From an uncultured Bacilli bacterium (lineage in GTDB: Bacteria > Bacillota_I > Bacilli_A > RF39 > UBA660): DNA of 18,645 nt. Of the stretch, positions 1 through 7,168 are shown in pieces. The stretch covers positions 1 through 18,645 of the forward strand of contig CAKPDJ010000025.1 in the NCBI GenBank assembly GCA_934148875.1, given 5' to 3'. Position 1 is the stretch's first letter, and the number at the start of each line of letters is the position of its first letter. The notes under the pieces are model-generated. The model was not told where the DNA came from. It worked only from the letters and a program-made list of their open reading frames with translations, and ran no database searches. The position numbers were made by a program, and so were the translations under genes.

Positions 1-1
1 T

Positions 2-367
2 AATGAAATAGAAAATTTAGGATATGATGGTAGCTATACAGTTAATAAATTTGGTTGGACTAATAATATGATTGCATCACTTACTAATCAAAATACTAAG
101 TTTTGTTATACTGATTATAAGAATAGTAATGTACTAGATCTTTGTAGTAATTATAGAATGTATACGGTAAAGCCAACTGTAAGTATTAGTAATTATCCAT
201 TTAGTACAGTTAAGAGGGAGTTAAGTAATGGTAGTATTATTAGTTTTAATGTAAATGATAATATGGTTAAGGAACTTTCTACTATTATTTCGTATATTAA
301 ACAGAAAGGTTATGATTTAGTTACTTTAGATCAGTTAATTAATGAAAAATTAGTAGATGAAAAATAA
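2..367 (+). CDS. C-terminal fragment of a probable polysaccharide deacetylase-family protein
   Basis: The reading frame is open from the first bases of the window, so the true start lies upstream; 121 codons are visible and the frame ends at a TAA. The tail reads like the last part of a NodB-type polysaccharide deacetylase: a strand ending in GSIISFNVND, then a helix and the segment GYDLVTLDQLI, which in this family is the final 'kG-Y-f-vTLdqL' strand and helix. Such enzymes remove acetyl groups from peptidoglycan or other wall glycans outside the cell. The metal-binding Asp and His residues of the family lie earlier in the chain and are not in view, so activity cannot be judged. No terminator follows; the next gene begins 36 bases downstream behind its own extended -10 element. 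The family call rests mainly on the C-terminal pattern. Confidence 0.55.
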   Translation, partial: NEIENLGYDGSYTVNKFGWTNNMIASLTNQNTKFCYTDYKNSNVLDLCSNYRMYTVKPTVSISNYPFSTVKRELSNGSIISFNVNDNMVKELSTIISYIKQKGYDLVTLDQLINEKLVDEK

Positions 368-373
368 TATTAA

Positions 374-382
374 TGCTATAAT
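374..382 (+). promoter_or_regulatory. Extended -10 promoter for the 221-residue gene
   Basis: TGC followed by TATAAT at 377-382 makes a full extended -10 element directly after the upstream stop codon. No convincing -35 box is seen, which is normal for extended -10 promoters. Transcription would begin near 389, leaving only about 15 bases of leader that consist mostly of the AGGGGG ribosome binding site. Confidence 0.55.
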
Positions 383-403
383 ACCGGTAGGGGGAAAATT
401 ATT

Positions 404-1069
404 ATGCATGCAGTAGATTATAATGATTTAAATAAAAAAATACATGATTTTTATCGTAATAAAGTATATATTGAAAATATTATAGAAATTGAAAGTGTTA
501 GAAAGCAAATGTTAAATTCATTAATTAATATTGATGATACTAAAGAGATAGGAAACATGAAACAAATACTAGTGGATGATTTTAGTATTTTGGAATATGA
601 GTTAATAAATTCTGAAAATGGTAGGGTAACTAAAAATATTATGATTGTTAGAGGAGAGTTACCGGTTGTTAGATTAGAACATTATGAGGATGGTAATTAT
701 GTTGAAGATAGTTATTCTATTTATAGTGATAATAGTAATCGTTTAAGTGATAGATTATCTTTTAAATCTTATAAGATGATTGATAATCAACATCTATCTA
801 TCTCAATACTTGGGCAATTTTCTAATACTTTAGATGATGGAAGTTATTTTAGGAAGAAGTATAGTGTATATATTACTAATGGTAATATACAGGCTATTAA
901 TACAAATGATACTATGTATATTGAAAATGAGGCAGGGTTTGATAATATATTAAGAACCTTTGATGATTTAATTAGTAGATTTAGTTTTAAACTTAATCAA
1001 AAAGTTGATAACTTAATGGGTGATAATGTTCAAGAATATCATATTAAAAGGAAGAAACAGGAATGTTAA
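404..1069 (+). CDS. Hypothetical soluble protein, 221 residues
   Basis: I do not recognise this family. The start is supported by a strong AGGGGG ribosome binding site ending eight bases before the ATG. The protein has no signal peptide and no membrane segment. Its first 60 residues look helical and charged, the middle (about 65-185) has alternating hydrophobic and polar residues with many Asn, Asp, Ser and Tyr, suggesting beta structure, and the end (about 185-221) is again helical and finishes in a basic stretch KRKKQEC. It sits between a wall-modifying enzyme fragment and smc but has its own promoter and its own terminator, so it is a single-gene unit. The stop codon lies in the loop of that terminator. 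Codon use (GAT, AAT, GTT, AGT) matches the neighbouring core genes, so there is no sign of recent transfer. Coding status is well supported, the function is unknown. Confidence 0.8.
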   Translation: MHAVDYNDLNKKIHDFYRNKVYIENIIEIESVRKQMLNSLINIDDTKEIGNMKQILVDDFSILEYELINSENGRVTKNIMIVRGELPVVRLEHYEDGNYVEDSYSIYSDNSNRLSDRLSFKSYKMIDNQHLSISILGQFSNTLDDGSYFRKKYSVYITNGNIQAINTNDTMYIENEAGFDNILRTFDDLISRFSFKLNQKVDNLMGDNVQEYHIKRKKQEC

Positions 1070-1084
1070 AAGTTCCTGTTTTTT
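1052..1084 (+). terminator. Intrinsic terminator overlapping the end of the 221-residue gene
   Basis: An eight-base perfect arm, AACAGGAA at 1056-1063, pairs with TTCCTGTT at 1073-1080 and extends by A-T and G-T pairs to 1052/1084, around a nine-base loop. The downstream side is T-rich (1079-1084). The stop codon (1067-1069) is inside the loop, so the last codons form the left arm. Confidence 0.8.
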
Positions 1085-1085
1085 C

Positions 1086-1114
1086 TTGTTTTGCATAGAC
1101 TTATATAGTATAAT
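1086..1114 (+). promoter_or_regulatory. Promoter of smc
   Basis: TATAAT at 1109-1114 has TTGTTT at 1086-1091 with a 17-base spacer. The -35 matches the consensus in only its first three bases, so the -10 carries most of the support. It begins just past the previous terminator, giving smc a short leader with the AAGGTGAT ribosome binding site at 1128-1135. Confidence 0.6.
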
Positions 1115-1138
1115 TTACCTTAGTGGTAAGGTGATAAT

Positions 1139-4081
1139 ATGTACTTGAAAGAAATACAAGCATCTGGTTTTAAATCGTTTGCTGATAAACTTAATATTGT
1201 GCTTGATGATAATATTACTTGTATTGTTGGACCAAATGGTAGCGGTAAGAGTAATGTTGTTGATGCAGTACGTTGGGTATTAGGAGAACAATCTGTTAAA
1301 AGTCTTCGTGGTGATGGGGCTATGACAGATGTTATTTTCTCTGGTAGTAAAAGCCGTAATAGTTTAAATGTAGCTAGTGTTAGTCTTGTTTTTGATAACA
1401 GTGATAATTATTTAAAAGTTCCTTATAGTGAAGTATCTATTAAAAGAAGGGTTTATCGTACTGGTGAAAATGAATATTTTTTAAATGGTGAAAAGTGTAG
1501 ATTAAAAGATATTACAGATTTATTTATGGATAGTGGTATAGGTAAAGAAAGTTTTAATATTATATCCCAGGGTGAAGTACAAAAGATTTTATCTAATTCT
1601 CCATATGATAGAAGAGTAGTATTTGAAGAGGCTGCTTGTGTACTTAAGTATAAGAAAAGAAAAGAAGAGGCCATTCGTAAACTTGATAAAACTCATGATA
1701 ATTTGGATCGTGTTAATGATATTATAGTAGAACTTGAAGCTCAATTAGAGCCACTTAAAGAACAAAGTAAAAAAGCTAAAGAATATCTAGAAAATAAGCA
1801 TGCATTGGAACAAATAGAAGTAGCTTTGATTGCTTATGAAATAGAAACTTTAAATGATGAATACCAAAGTTCTAAACAAAAAATAGAAAGTTTAAATAAT
1901 GAGATAGTTTCATTATCAGCTAGTAATAGTGGTAGTGATGCTAATATAGATACAGAAAAAGTTAATTTATTAAAACTTGAGAAAAGTATTTCAGATTTAC
2001 AAAAACAGCTTCTAGATTTAACTAAAAAGGAAGAAAAACTAAATGGTGATAAAAAAATACTTCAAGAAAGAAGTAAATATGATGCTACTGATAATAGAGT
2101 ACATGAAAATATAACACTATTAAAAGAAAATATATTAAAAACTAAGAATGATATAGAGCTGTTAGAAAAAGAAATTGGTATAGATAAAAAGGAACTAGAT
2201 GATAACCAGGCTGAACTAAGAGAAATAAGTAATAAAATTAGTATTAATGATCAAAATTATGATAACTGTTTTAGAGAACAAAATGCTAAAAAGAAAGATA
2301 ATTATGATTTAGATAATAAGATAAGTTCTTTGACTAATTTTATTGAAAACGGTGGATATTTGCCTGCTAGTATAAAGGGTATTATTAATAATCCTAGATT
2401 AAATGGTATTCATGATATTATTGAAAATTTAATTGAAATAGATGGTAAGTTTAGTAAAGCTTTAGAAGTTGCTTTAGGTGGAAGTAAACAATTTTTGGTT
2501 GTTGATAATGAGGCAAGTGCTAAAGATGCTATTAATTATTTAAAGGATAATAAATTAGGTCGTTGTACTTTTTTTCCTTTAAATGTTATTAAACCTAAAT
2601 TTGTTGATAATGAAACAATTAACATATTAAGACAGGAAATGGGATATATTGATGTACTTGCTAATATGACTAGCTTTGATAGTATTTATAAAAATATTAT
2701 TTATAATCAGTTAGGTAATGTGTTGCTTGTTACTGATATTGATGCAGCTAATCGTATTAGTAAAAAGATAAATCAAAGATATAAGATTGTTACTATAGAT
2801 GGAGAAGTTATACATGTAGGTGGTTCTATTACAGGTGGTAATATTAGTGCTACTCGTAGTATTATTACTGATAAACAAGAACTCGATAGGTTAAAACGTC
2901 AAAAAGAAAATAATAATTTAGTTATTGAGGAATTAGATAAAAAACTTCAAGAATTAGATAAATTAAAGAAAGATTTAGAAGAAAAGAAACAATCTTCTCA
3001 GGCTAGTTATATACTTTTAAATGATAAAATTAATAGTAAATATCACACTTTAGAAAGTTATCAAGAAAGACTTACTAATACAGAATCTGAACTAAATAGT
3101 TTGGAACATGTTGTTGATTCATCTTTATCTAAAGAAGAAGAAAAATTAATGAATGACTTTTATGAAGTACAGAAACAAAAACAACAGGTAGAATTAGAAT
3201 TAAAAACCGTTACTAAAGAAAAGGATAAAGTTAAAACTAGTATTGAAGAGATGGAGGCTGAGAGTCGTTTAAATAATAGTAGTCTTAATAAGAAACAAAA
3301 CTTATTGAAAGAATTGGAAATTAATGTTAGTAAAATGGATGTTAAACTTGACTATTATTTGAATACTTTAAGTGAAGATTATGAGTTAACTTATGAGAAG
3401 GCTAGAGAAAAATACAAACTAGAATTAGAAGTTGATGATGCTAGAAATAAGGTTAATACTTATAAAAATAATATTAAGAGAATTGGTATGGTAAATATTG
3501 ATTCTATTGAAGAATATGATAAAGTTAATGAAAGATATCAATTCTTAACTGGTCAAAGAAATGATTTATTGGATGCTAAGGATACACTTCTTGAAATTAT
3601 TGAAGAAATGGATTCTGTAATGAAAGAAGAATTTTTGAAAACTTTTAAATTGATAGAAAAAGAATTTGAAGTAGTATTTAGACAACTATTTGGTGGCGGA
3701 AAAGCTTCTCTTAAACTTACAGATCCTAATAATATTTTGGAAACTGGTGTAGAAATAATTGCATCTCCTCCTGGAAAGAAGTTAACAACAATTAGTTTAC
3801 TTTCTGGTGGTGAAAAAACATTAACAGCGATTAGTTTATTGTTTGCGATACTAAATATTAAGCCAATACCTTTCTGTATTTTTGATGAGGTTGAAGCTGC
3901 ACTGGATGAAGCTAATGTTGATAATTTTGGAAAATATTTGGATCATTATAAGACTAAGACACAGTTTTTACTTATTACACATAAGAAAAAAACAATGGAA
4001 TATGCTAATACTTTGTATGGTATTACAATGCAAGAATCTGGTGTTAGTAAGTTAGTAAGTGTAAAATTAGAAAATAAATAA
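1139..4081 (+). CDS. smc: Chromosome segregation protein SMC (condensin subunit), short-armed
   Basis: SMC forms a dimer that compacts and helps segregate the chromosome with ScpA and ScpB. All hallmarks are present: Walker A GPNGSGKS at residues 31-38, the N-terminal head to about 165, a first coiled coil to about 400, a globular hinge at about 400-575 with its glycine-rich end (GGSITGGNIS), a second coil to about 825, then the C-terminal head with signature LSGGEKTL at 888-895, Walker B ending in D916-E917, the ALDEAN D-loop and H948. The hinge rules out the zinc-hook Rad50/SbcC family. The length of 980 is clearly less than the roughly 1150-1190 usual in Bacillota; the heads and hinge are of normal size and the missing residues come from both coils, about 100 each. 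The start follows AAGGTGAT. The gene is a single unit between its own promoter and terminator; rnc and ftsY, common neighbours elsewhere, are absent. Confidence 0.97.
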   Translation: MYLKEIQASGFKSFADKLNIVLDDNITCIVGPNGSGKSNVVDAVRWVLGEQSVKSLRGDGAMTDVIFSGSKSRNSLNVASVSLVFDNSDNYLKVPYSEVSIKRRVYRTGENEYFLNGEKCRLKDITDLFMDSGIGKESFNIISQGEVQKILSNSPYDRRVVFEEAACVLKYKKRKEEAIRKLDKTHDNLDRVNDIIVELEAQLEPLKEQSKKAKEYLENKHALEQIEVALIAYEIETLNDEYQSSKQKIESLNNEIVSLSASNSGSDANIDTEKVNLLKLEKSISDLQKQLLDLTKKEEKLNGDKKILQERSKYDATDNRVHENITLLKENILKTKNDIELLEKEIGIDKKELDDNQAELREISNKISINDQNYDNCFREQNAKKKDNYDLDNKISSLTNFIENGGYLPASIKGIINNPRLNGIHDIIENLIEIDGKFSKALEVALGGSKQFLVVDNEASAKDAINYLKDNKLGRCTFFPLNVIKPKFVDNETINILRQEMGYIDVLANMTSFDSIYKNIIYNQLGNVLLVTDIDAANRISKKINQRYKIVTIDGEVIHVGGSITGGNISATRSIITDKQELDRLKRQKENNNLVIEELDKKLQELDKLKKDLEEKKQSSQASYILLNDKINSKYHTLESYQERLTNTESELNSLEHVVDSSLSKEEEKLMNDFYEVQKQKQQVELELKTVTKEKDKVKTSIEEMEAESRLNNSSLNKKQNLLKELEINVSKMDVKLDYYLNTLSEDYELTYEKAREKYKLELEVDDARNKVNTYKNNIKRIGMVNIDSIEEYDKVNERYQFLTGQRNDLLDAKDTLLEIIEEMDSVMKEEFLKTFKLIEKEFEVVFRQLFGGGKASLKLTDPNNILETGVEIIASPPGKKLTTISLLSGGEKTLTAISLLFAILNIKPIPFCIFDEVEAALDEANVDNFGKYLDHYKTKTQFLLITHKKKTMEYANTLYGITMQESGVSKLVSVKLENK

Positions 4082-4111
4082 GCAAGAATTTTTATATTTC
4101 TTGCTTATTTT
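4076..4111 (+). terminator. Intrinsic terminator of smc
   Basis: A thirteen-pair perfect stem, left arm 4076-4088 and right arm 4098-4110, closes a nine-base loop and ends in a T-rich run. The smc stop codon (4079-4081) and the last Lys codon are inside the left arm. The right arm also holds TTGCTT, the possible -35 of the next gene. Confidence 0.85.
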
Positions 4112-4130
4112 GTTGTAAATTAGGTATAAT
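4101..4130 (+). promoter_or_regulatory. Promoter of the anchored surface protein gene
   Basis: TATAAT at 4125-4130 with TTGCTT at 4101-4106, spacer 18. The -35 lies within the smc terminator hairpin, so terminator and promoter overlap. Confidence 0.55.
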
Positions 4131-4152
4131 ATATGTATAAGGATATGGTAGT

Positions 4153-5460
4153 ATGAAAAAAATTAAGAGAAATTATGTAATTATTTTTATATTAGTATTA
4201 ATGGCATTTGTGTGTTTTAGCGCTTCATATGCTTTTTTAACTAATGTTAATGAACAACATGGTAAGCTTAATATTAAAGTTGGCGATTTAAAATATAAAA
4301 TTGAAAGTGATAAGCTAGATAGTGGAAATATTACTGTTCCTGCAAACACTACGCAAGAATTGACAATAAAATTAACTTCTTTAAATGAAATAGATTCTAA
4401 GTATGAACTTTATTATCAAATTGATAGTGCTAATGATAGTGTTAATGTTGGTTATAGCCCTGATACAGAAAATCCAGTATTGGGTAGCATTTCTGCTAAT
4501 GACAGTAAAAATATAACTATAGTAATTGCTAATAAGAGTTCTTCTTCAACAAAAATCAGTTTTGGTGTTGTTGGTGGATTAATAAAAAATGATTTGGTGT
4601 TAAGTATAGGAAATAGTTTAAATAAAGAAGTTAGTGTTAGTAAGATTTTTGCTGATGCTATATTGAATGATAATAATTTGATAACAGCAGCACCAACTTT
4701 AACTAATTCCAGCAATAATACTAGTGATGCAAGTGGGTTATATAAATCAACTGATACTAATACAGGAGATGCAACTTACTATTTTAGAGGTGCAGTAGAA
4801 AATAATTATGTATCATTTGCAGGTTTCACATGGAGAATAGTTCGAATAAATGAAGACGGAACGATAAGAATAGTAATGCAGGATTGTATTAACGATAATG
4901 CTTATGTAGTCTTCAATTCCAATTCTAATGATTATAAATATATGTATTATACAAATAGTGAAGCTAAAACTGTACTTGAAAATTGGTATCAAACAAATAT
5001 AGGAAGTAAATCAGATTTAATTAATAATGTAGCAAGTGGCAATTATTACTGTGAACAGGCAAAAGTTAAAACTTTACCAGACTCTTCATCTGGAAATGCT
5101 ACAATGACTACAAATGAAAGCTATATACCGAATTTTAAATGTGAAATGGATGGTAATAACAAAGGAATTATAAATGCGAGTGTAGGATTACTTACATATG
5201 ATGAATTGGTATATGCTGGCAACTATTATTTACAAACAAACACTAATTATTACCTGTATAATGGAAAGTATTTTTGGACAATGAGCCCTGCTGGATTTTC
5301 TGGTGTATATTCAATTGTTTGGGATGTAACTTCTGTAGGAGCATTAACTACTAGCTTTGTTTATGGTAGTGCTGCATTGCGTCCGGTTTTAAATTTAAAA
5401 GCTGATACATTAGTAACTGGAATTGGAACAAGTGCAAATCCATACGTAATTGAATTTTAA
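4153..5460 (+). CDS. Anchored surface protein: beta-rich N-terminal part plus lectin-like C-terminal domain
   Basis: Residues 1-7 are basic and 8-27 form one hydrophobic segment ending FSASYAFLT, the form of the signal/anchor seen in TasA/camelysin-like proteins processed by SipW-type peptidases. Residues about 35-150 are rich in Ser, Asn and Val and look like a beta sandwich. After an Asn/Ser/Thr linker (183-195), residues 195-435 form a second domain: YYFRGAVENNYVSFAGFTWRIVRI, shortened here to its core FAGFTWRIVRI (222-232), C245, a cysteine pair C300/C330, FWTMSP at 374-379, and the end ALRPVLNLKAD followed by GTSANPYVI. I know this WTMSP...RPVLNL layout from large hypothetical families in uncultured Bacilli; the fold may be C-type-lectin-like (inference). 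Valine codons shift from mainly GTT in the first part to mainly GTA in the second, and glycine from GGT to GGA. Function: probably surface adhesion or recognition, unproven. Confidence 0.75.
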   Translation: MKKIKRNYVIIFILVLMAFVCFSASYAFLTNVNEQHGKLNIKVGDLKYKIESDKLDSGNITVPANTTQELTIKLTSLNEIDSKYELYYQIDSANDSVNVGYSPDTENPVLGSISANDSKNITIVIANKSSSSTKISFGVVGGLIKNDLVLSIGNSLNKEVSVSKIFADAILNDNNLITAAPTLTNSSNNTSDASGLYKSTDTNTGDATYYFRGAVENNYVSFAGFTWRIVRINEDGTIRIVMQDCINDNAYVVFNSNSNDYKYMYYTNSEAKTVLENWYQTNIGSKSDLINNVASGNYYCEQAKVKTLPDSSSGNATMTTNESYIPNFKCEMDGNNKGIINASVGLLTYDELVYAGNYYLQTNTNYYLYNGKYFWTMSPAGFSGVYSIVWDVTSVGALTTSFVYGSAALRPVLNLKADTLVTGIGTSANPYVIEF

Positions 5461-5705
5461 CTACAACTATTTAAAATTTGAGAAGTATGAGCTTGGAAGA
5501 CAATGCCAAAGACGAATAAAAATTCTAATATTACTTCATACTGCATTACCATAATTTCCCATAATTATTCTAAATTTATTTCATAATCTTTTTATATACT
5601 TATATTATGAAAGGAGAAGTGATAATAAATAATTAACTCTGATATATAAGATATATCAATAAACTTTGTATAAAAGTTTTCATAAATAAAATTACTCCTA
5701 CTAAA
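5461..5705. other. Non-coding stretch with an orphan ribosome binding site and two tight hairpins
   Basis: No credible gene is seen in about 280 bases between the surface protein and the minus-strand Tyr-rich gene. The first part (5484-5542) holds only a weak 7-base inverted repeat and a patch of higher G+C at 5491-5515. At 5611-5626 an AGGAG followed by GTGAT resembles a ribosome binding site, but no start codon follows at a useful distance. Then come two perfect hairpins: TGATATAT/ATATATCA at 5640-5658 (three-base loop) and AAACTTT/AAAGTTT at 5661-5679 (five-base loop), ahead of the strong terminator at 5706-5740. It could be a long 3' untranslated region, a small RNA of about 125 bases, or the remains of a lost gene. 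Confidence 0.5.
5580..5608 (+). promoter_or_regulatory. Possible promoter of a small RNA
   Basis: TTCATA at 5580-5585 and TATTAT at 5603-5608 are 17 bases apart and would start a transcript near 5615 that runs through two hairpins to the terminator at 5740. In such A+T-rich DNA a match of this quality can occur by chance. Confidence 0.25.
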
Positions 5706-5740
5706 ACAAAAACTTTCCGAAATACCGGAAAGTTTTTTTT
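5706..5740. terminator. Bidirectional intrinsic terminator
   Basis: AACTTTCCG at 5711-5719 pairs perfectly with CGGAAAGTT at 5726-5734 around a six-base loop. On the plus strand eight T bases follow; on the minus strand the A-rich left flank gives TTTTTGTTTT. It abuts the stop codon of the minus-strand Tyr-rich gene (5741-5743) and can also end plus-strand transcripts from the left. Confidence 0.88.
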
Positions 5741-5980
5741 CTAATAGTATGGATTATAGTAATAATTGTTGTTATAATAAGTTGGATATGGATAATAATA
5801 ATATGGTTGTGGATAATAGTAATTTGGTCTATTATTGGCTCCAATTGCGTATCCAGCTACTCCACCTAATAAAAGTGGAGCAAAGAAACCACCGACAAAA
5901 CGTTGATCATTGGCATTATTCATGTTTTGTCTATACATATTTCCTCTATATTGGGGTACATTATAATTATATGAATACAT
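5741..5980 (-). CDS. Small Tyr/Asn-rich protein with a glycine-rich hydrophobic core, 79 residues
   Basis: The start at 5980 is chosen because the complementary strand has AGAGGTGAT six bases before that ATG; the frame stays open further upstream, but the extra residues lack a ribosome binding site and would overlap the divergent aminopeptidase start. The protein has three parts: an Asn/Tyr/Arg head (1-27), a Gly-rich hydrophobic segment FVGGFFAPLLLGGVAGYAIG at 28-47, and a tail (53-79) in which 15 of 27 residues are Tyr, with Pro and Asn as the rest. I do not recognise a named family. The make-up resembles small coat or surface proteins of Firmicutes, where Tyr-rich tails can be cross-linked, but that is inference. 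It is divergently arranged with the aminopeptidase gene, only 47 bases apart, and has its own terminator directly after the stop. Confidence 0.65.
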   Translation of the reverse strand: MYSYNYNVPQYRGNMYRQNMNNANDQRFVGGFFAPLLLGGVAGYAIGANNRPNYYYPQPYYYYPYPTYYNNNYYYNPYY

Positions 5981-6027
5981 AAAATCACCTCTAGAGTATT
6001 TTATGTTTAAGAAAGGAAAGAGTGAAA

Positions 6028-7140
6028 ATGAGTGACAAATTAAGAAAATTAGCTGAAACAATAGTTAATTATTCTATTCATGTTGAAGAAGATGAAAAAG
6101 TATTAATTACTACGCAATCTTTAGATACAAGAGAATTTATTTCATATCTAGTAGATGAAATATACAAAAATAAAGGTATACCAGTAGTAAAAATAAATGA
6201 TCCTATAATAGGCGCACATTTAGCAGAAGGAAATAATGAAGGAAGAATACAAATTCTAAAGAAAATTCAAGAAAATGAAGTTGAAATTTTTGATTCTTTT
6301 ATAAATATTCGTTATGCTATGAATGATTATGAAAATAAGAATGTTTCAGGAGAAATGTCAAAGAAATTAAGTCAGGCACTTCTTCCTTCTAGTGATGTTA
6401 GAGTTAATCAAAGAAAATGGGTACTATTAAATTATCCATCTTTACTTGATAGTTATAAGGCAGGTATGACTTCACGTGAATTTTGTGAATATGCTTTAGA
6501 TGTAATGACGGTTGACTATAGAAAAATGTCTGATTTAATTAAACCATTAAAAAAATTAATGGATAAAACAGATAAAGTAAGAATTGTTTCTCCTGGTACT
6601 GATTTAACATTTAGTATTAAAGGAATGGGAAGTATTCCATGTGTTGGAGAAATGAATATACCAGATGGTGAACTTTATAGTGCTCCAGTTAAGACATCAG
6701 TTAATGGAACTATTACTTATAATACTCCAAGTCCTTATCAAGGTAGAGTATATAATAATGTATCATTAGAATTTAAAGATGGAAAAATAATAAATGCAAC
6801 TTGTAGTGAGGATAATGCCAAACTTAATGAAATTTTTAATACTGATGAAGGAGCTCGTTATGTAGGAGAATTTTCTTTAGGATTTAATCCTAAAATATTA
6901 TATCCTATGGGAGATATCTTGTATGATGAGAAAATACTTGGTAGCTTGCATTTTACTCCTGGGCAGGCTTATAAAGACTGTTATAATGGTAATGATTCTG
7001 GTATTCATTGGGATATGGTTTTAATTCAGAGAGAAGACTATGGCGGTGGAGAAATATATTTTGATGATGTGTTAATTAGAAAAAATGGAATGTTTGTATT
7101 AGAAGAGTTAAAGCCACTTAATTTTGATTATAATAAATAA
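6028..7140 (+). CDS. M29-family metallo-aminopeptidase
   Basis: This cytoplasmic enzyme removes N-terminal residues from peptides with a two-metal centre, as AmpS and AmpT do. The C-terminal half carries the family pattern: GEMNIPDGELYSAP (about residues 207-220), GEFSLGFNP (280-288), GSLHF (305-309) and GIHWD (325-329). By comparison with AmpT the metal ligands should be E215, E281, H308, H327 and D329. The N-terminal half is the usual Rossmann-like part with the motif KINDP. The ATG at 6028 is preferred; a GTG two codons upstream (6022) is also open, but only four bases separate it from AAAGGA. At about 370 residues it is shorter than the roughly 400-415 usual for the family, part of the loss lying between H308 and H327. 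It is a single gene, divergent from the Tyr-rich gene and converging on the metallophosphoesterase. Confidence 0.9.
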   Translation: MSDKLRKLAETIVNYSIHVEEDEKVLITTQSLDTREFISYLVDEIYKNKGIPVVKINDPIIGAHLAEGNNEGRIQILKKIQENEVEIFDSFINIRYAMNDYENKNVSGEMSKKLSQALLPSSDVRVNQRKWVLLNYPSLLDSYKAGMTSREFCEYALDVMTVDYRKMSDLIKPLKKLMDKTDKVRIVSPGTDLTFSIKGMGSIPCVGEMNIPDGELYSAPVKTSVNGTITYNTPSPYQGRVYNNVSLEFKDGKIINATCSEDNAKLNEIFNTDEGARYVGEFSLGFNPKILYPMGDILYDEKILGSLHFTPGQAYKDCYNGNDSGIHWDMVLIQREDYGGGEIYFDDVLIRKNGMFVLEELKPLNFDYNK

Positions 7141-7168
7141 GAAGCAAAGGTTGTTACTTTGCTTCTTT
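7139..7168. terminator. Shared bidirectional terminator between convergent genes
   Basis: AAGAAGCAAAG at 7139-7149 pairs with CTTTGCTTCTT at 7157-7167, eleven perfect pairs around a seven-base loop. The plus-strand tail is TTTTG. The stop codon of the aminopeptidase touches the left base of the stem and the stop codon of the minus-strand phosphoesterase (7154-7156) is in the loop, so the right arm encodes its last residues (KEAK). The minus-strand T tract is weaker. Confidence 0.82.

Noticed and set aside
5275..5460. Diversity-generating retroelement variable region
   Set aside because: No reverse transcriptase, accessory gene or template repeat seen in the window, so it stays only a hypothesis about the surface protein's variability.
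5457..5546. 29-codon minus-strand frame coding a hydrophobic peptide in the intergenic stretch, possible type I toxin
   Set aside because: No ribosome binding site before the ATG and no promoter or antisense RNA signal; a frame of this size is expected by chance in A+T-rich DNA.
5607..5636. Nine-codon frame beginning ATGAAAGGAGAAGTG as a leader peptide
   Set aside because: The ribosome binding sequence lies inside the frame and not before it, and no regulated gene follows on this strand before the terminator.
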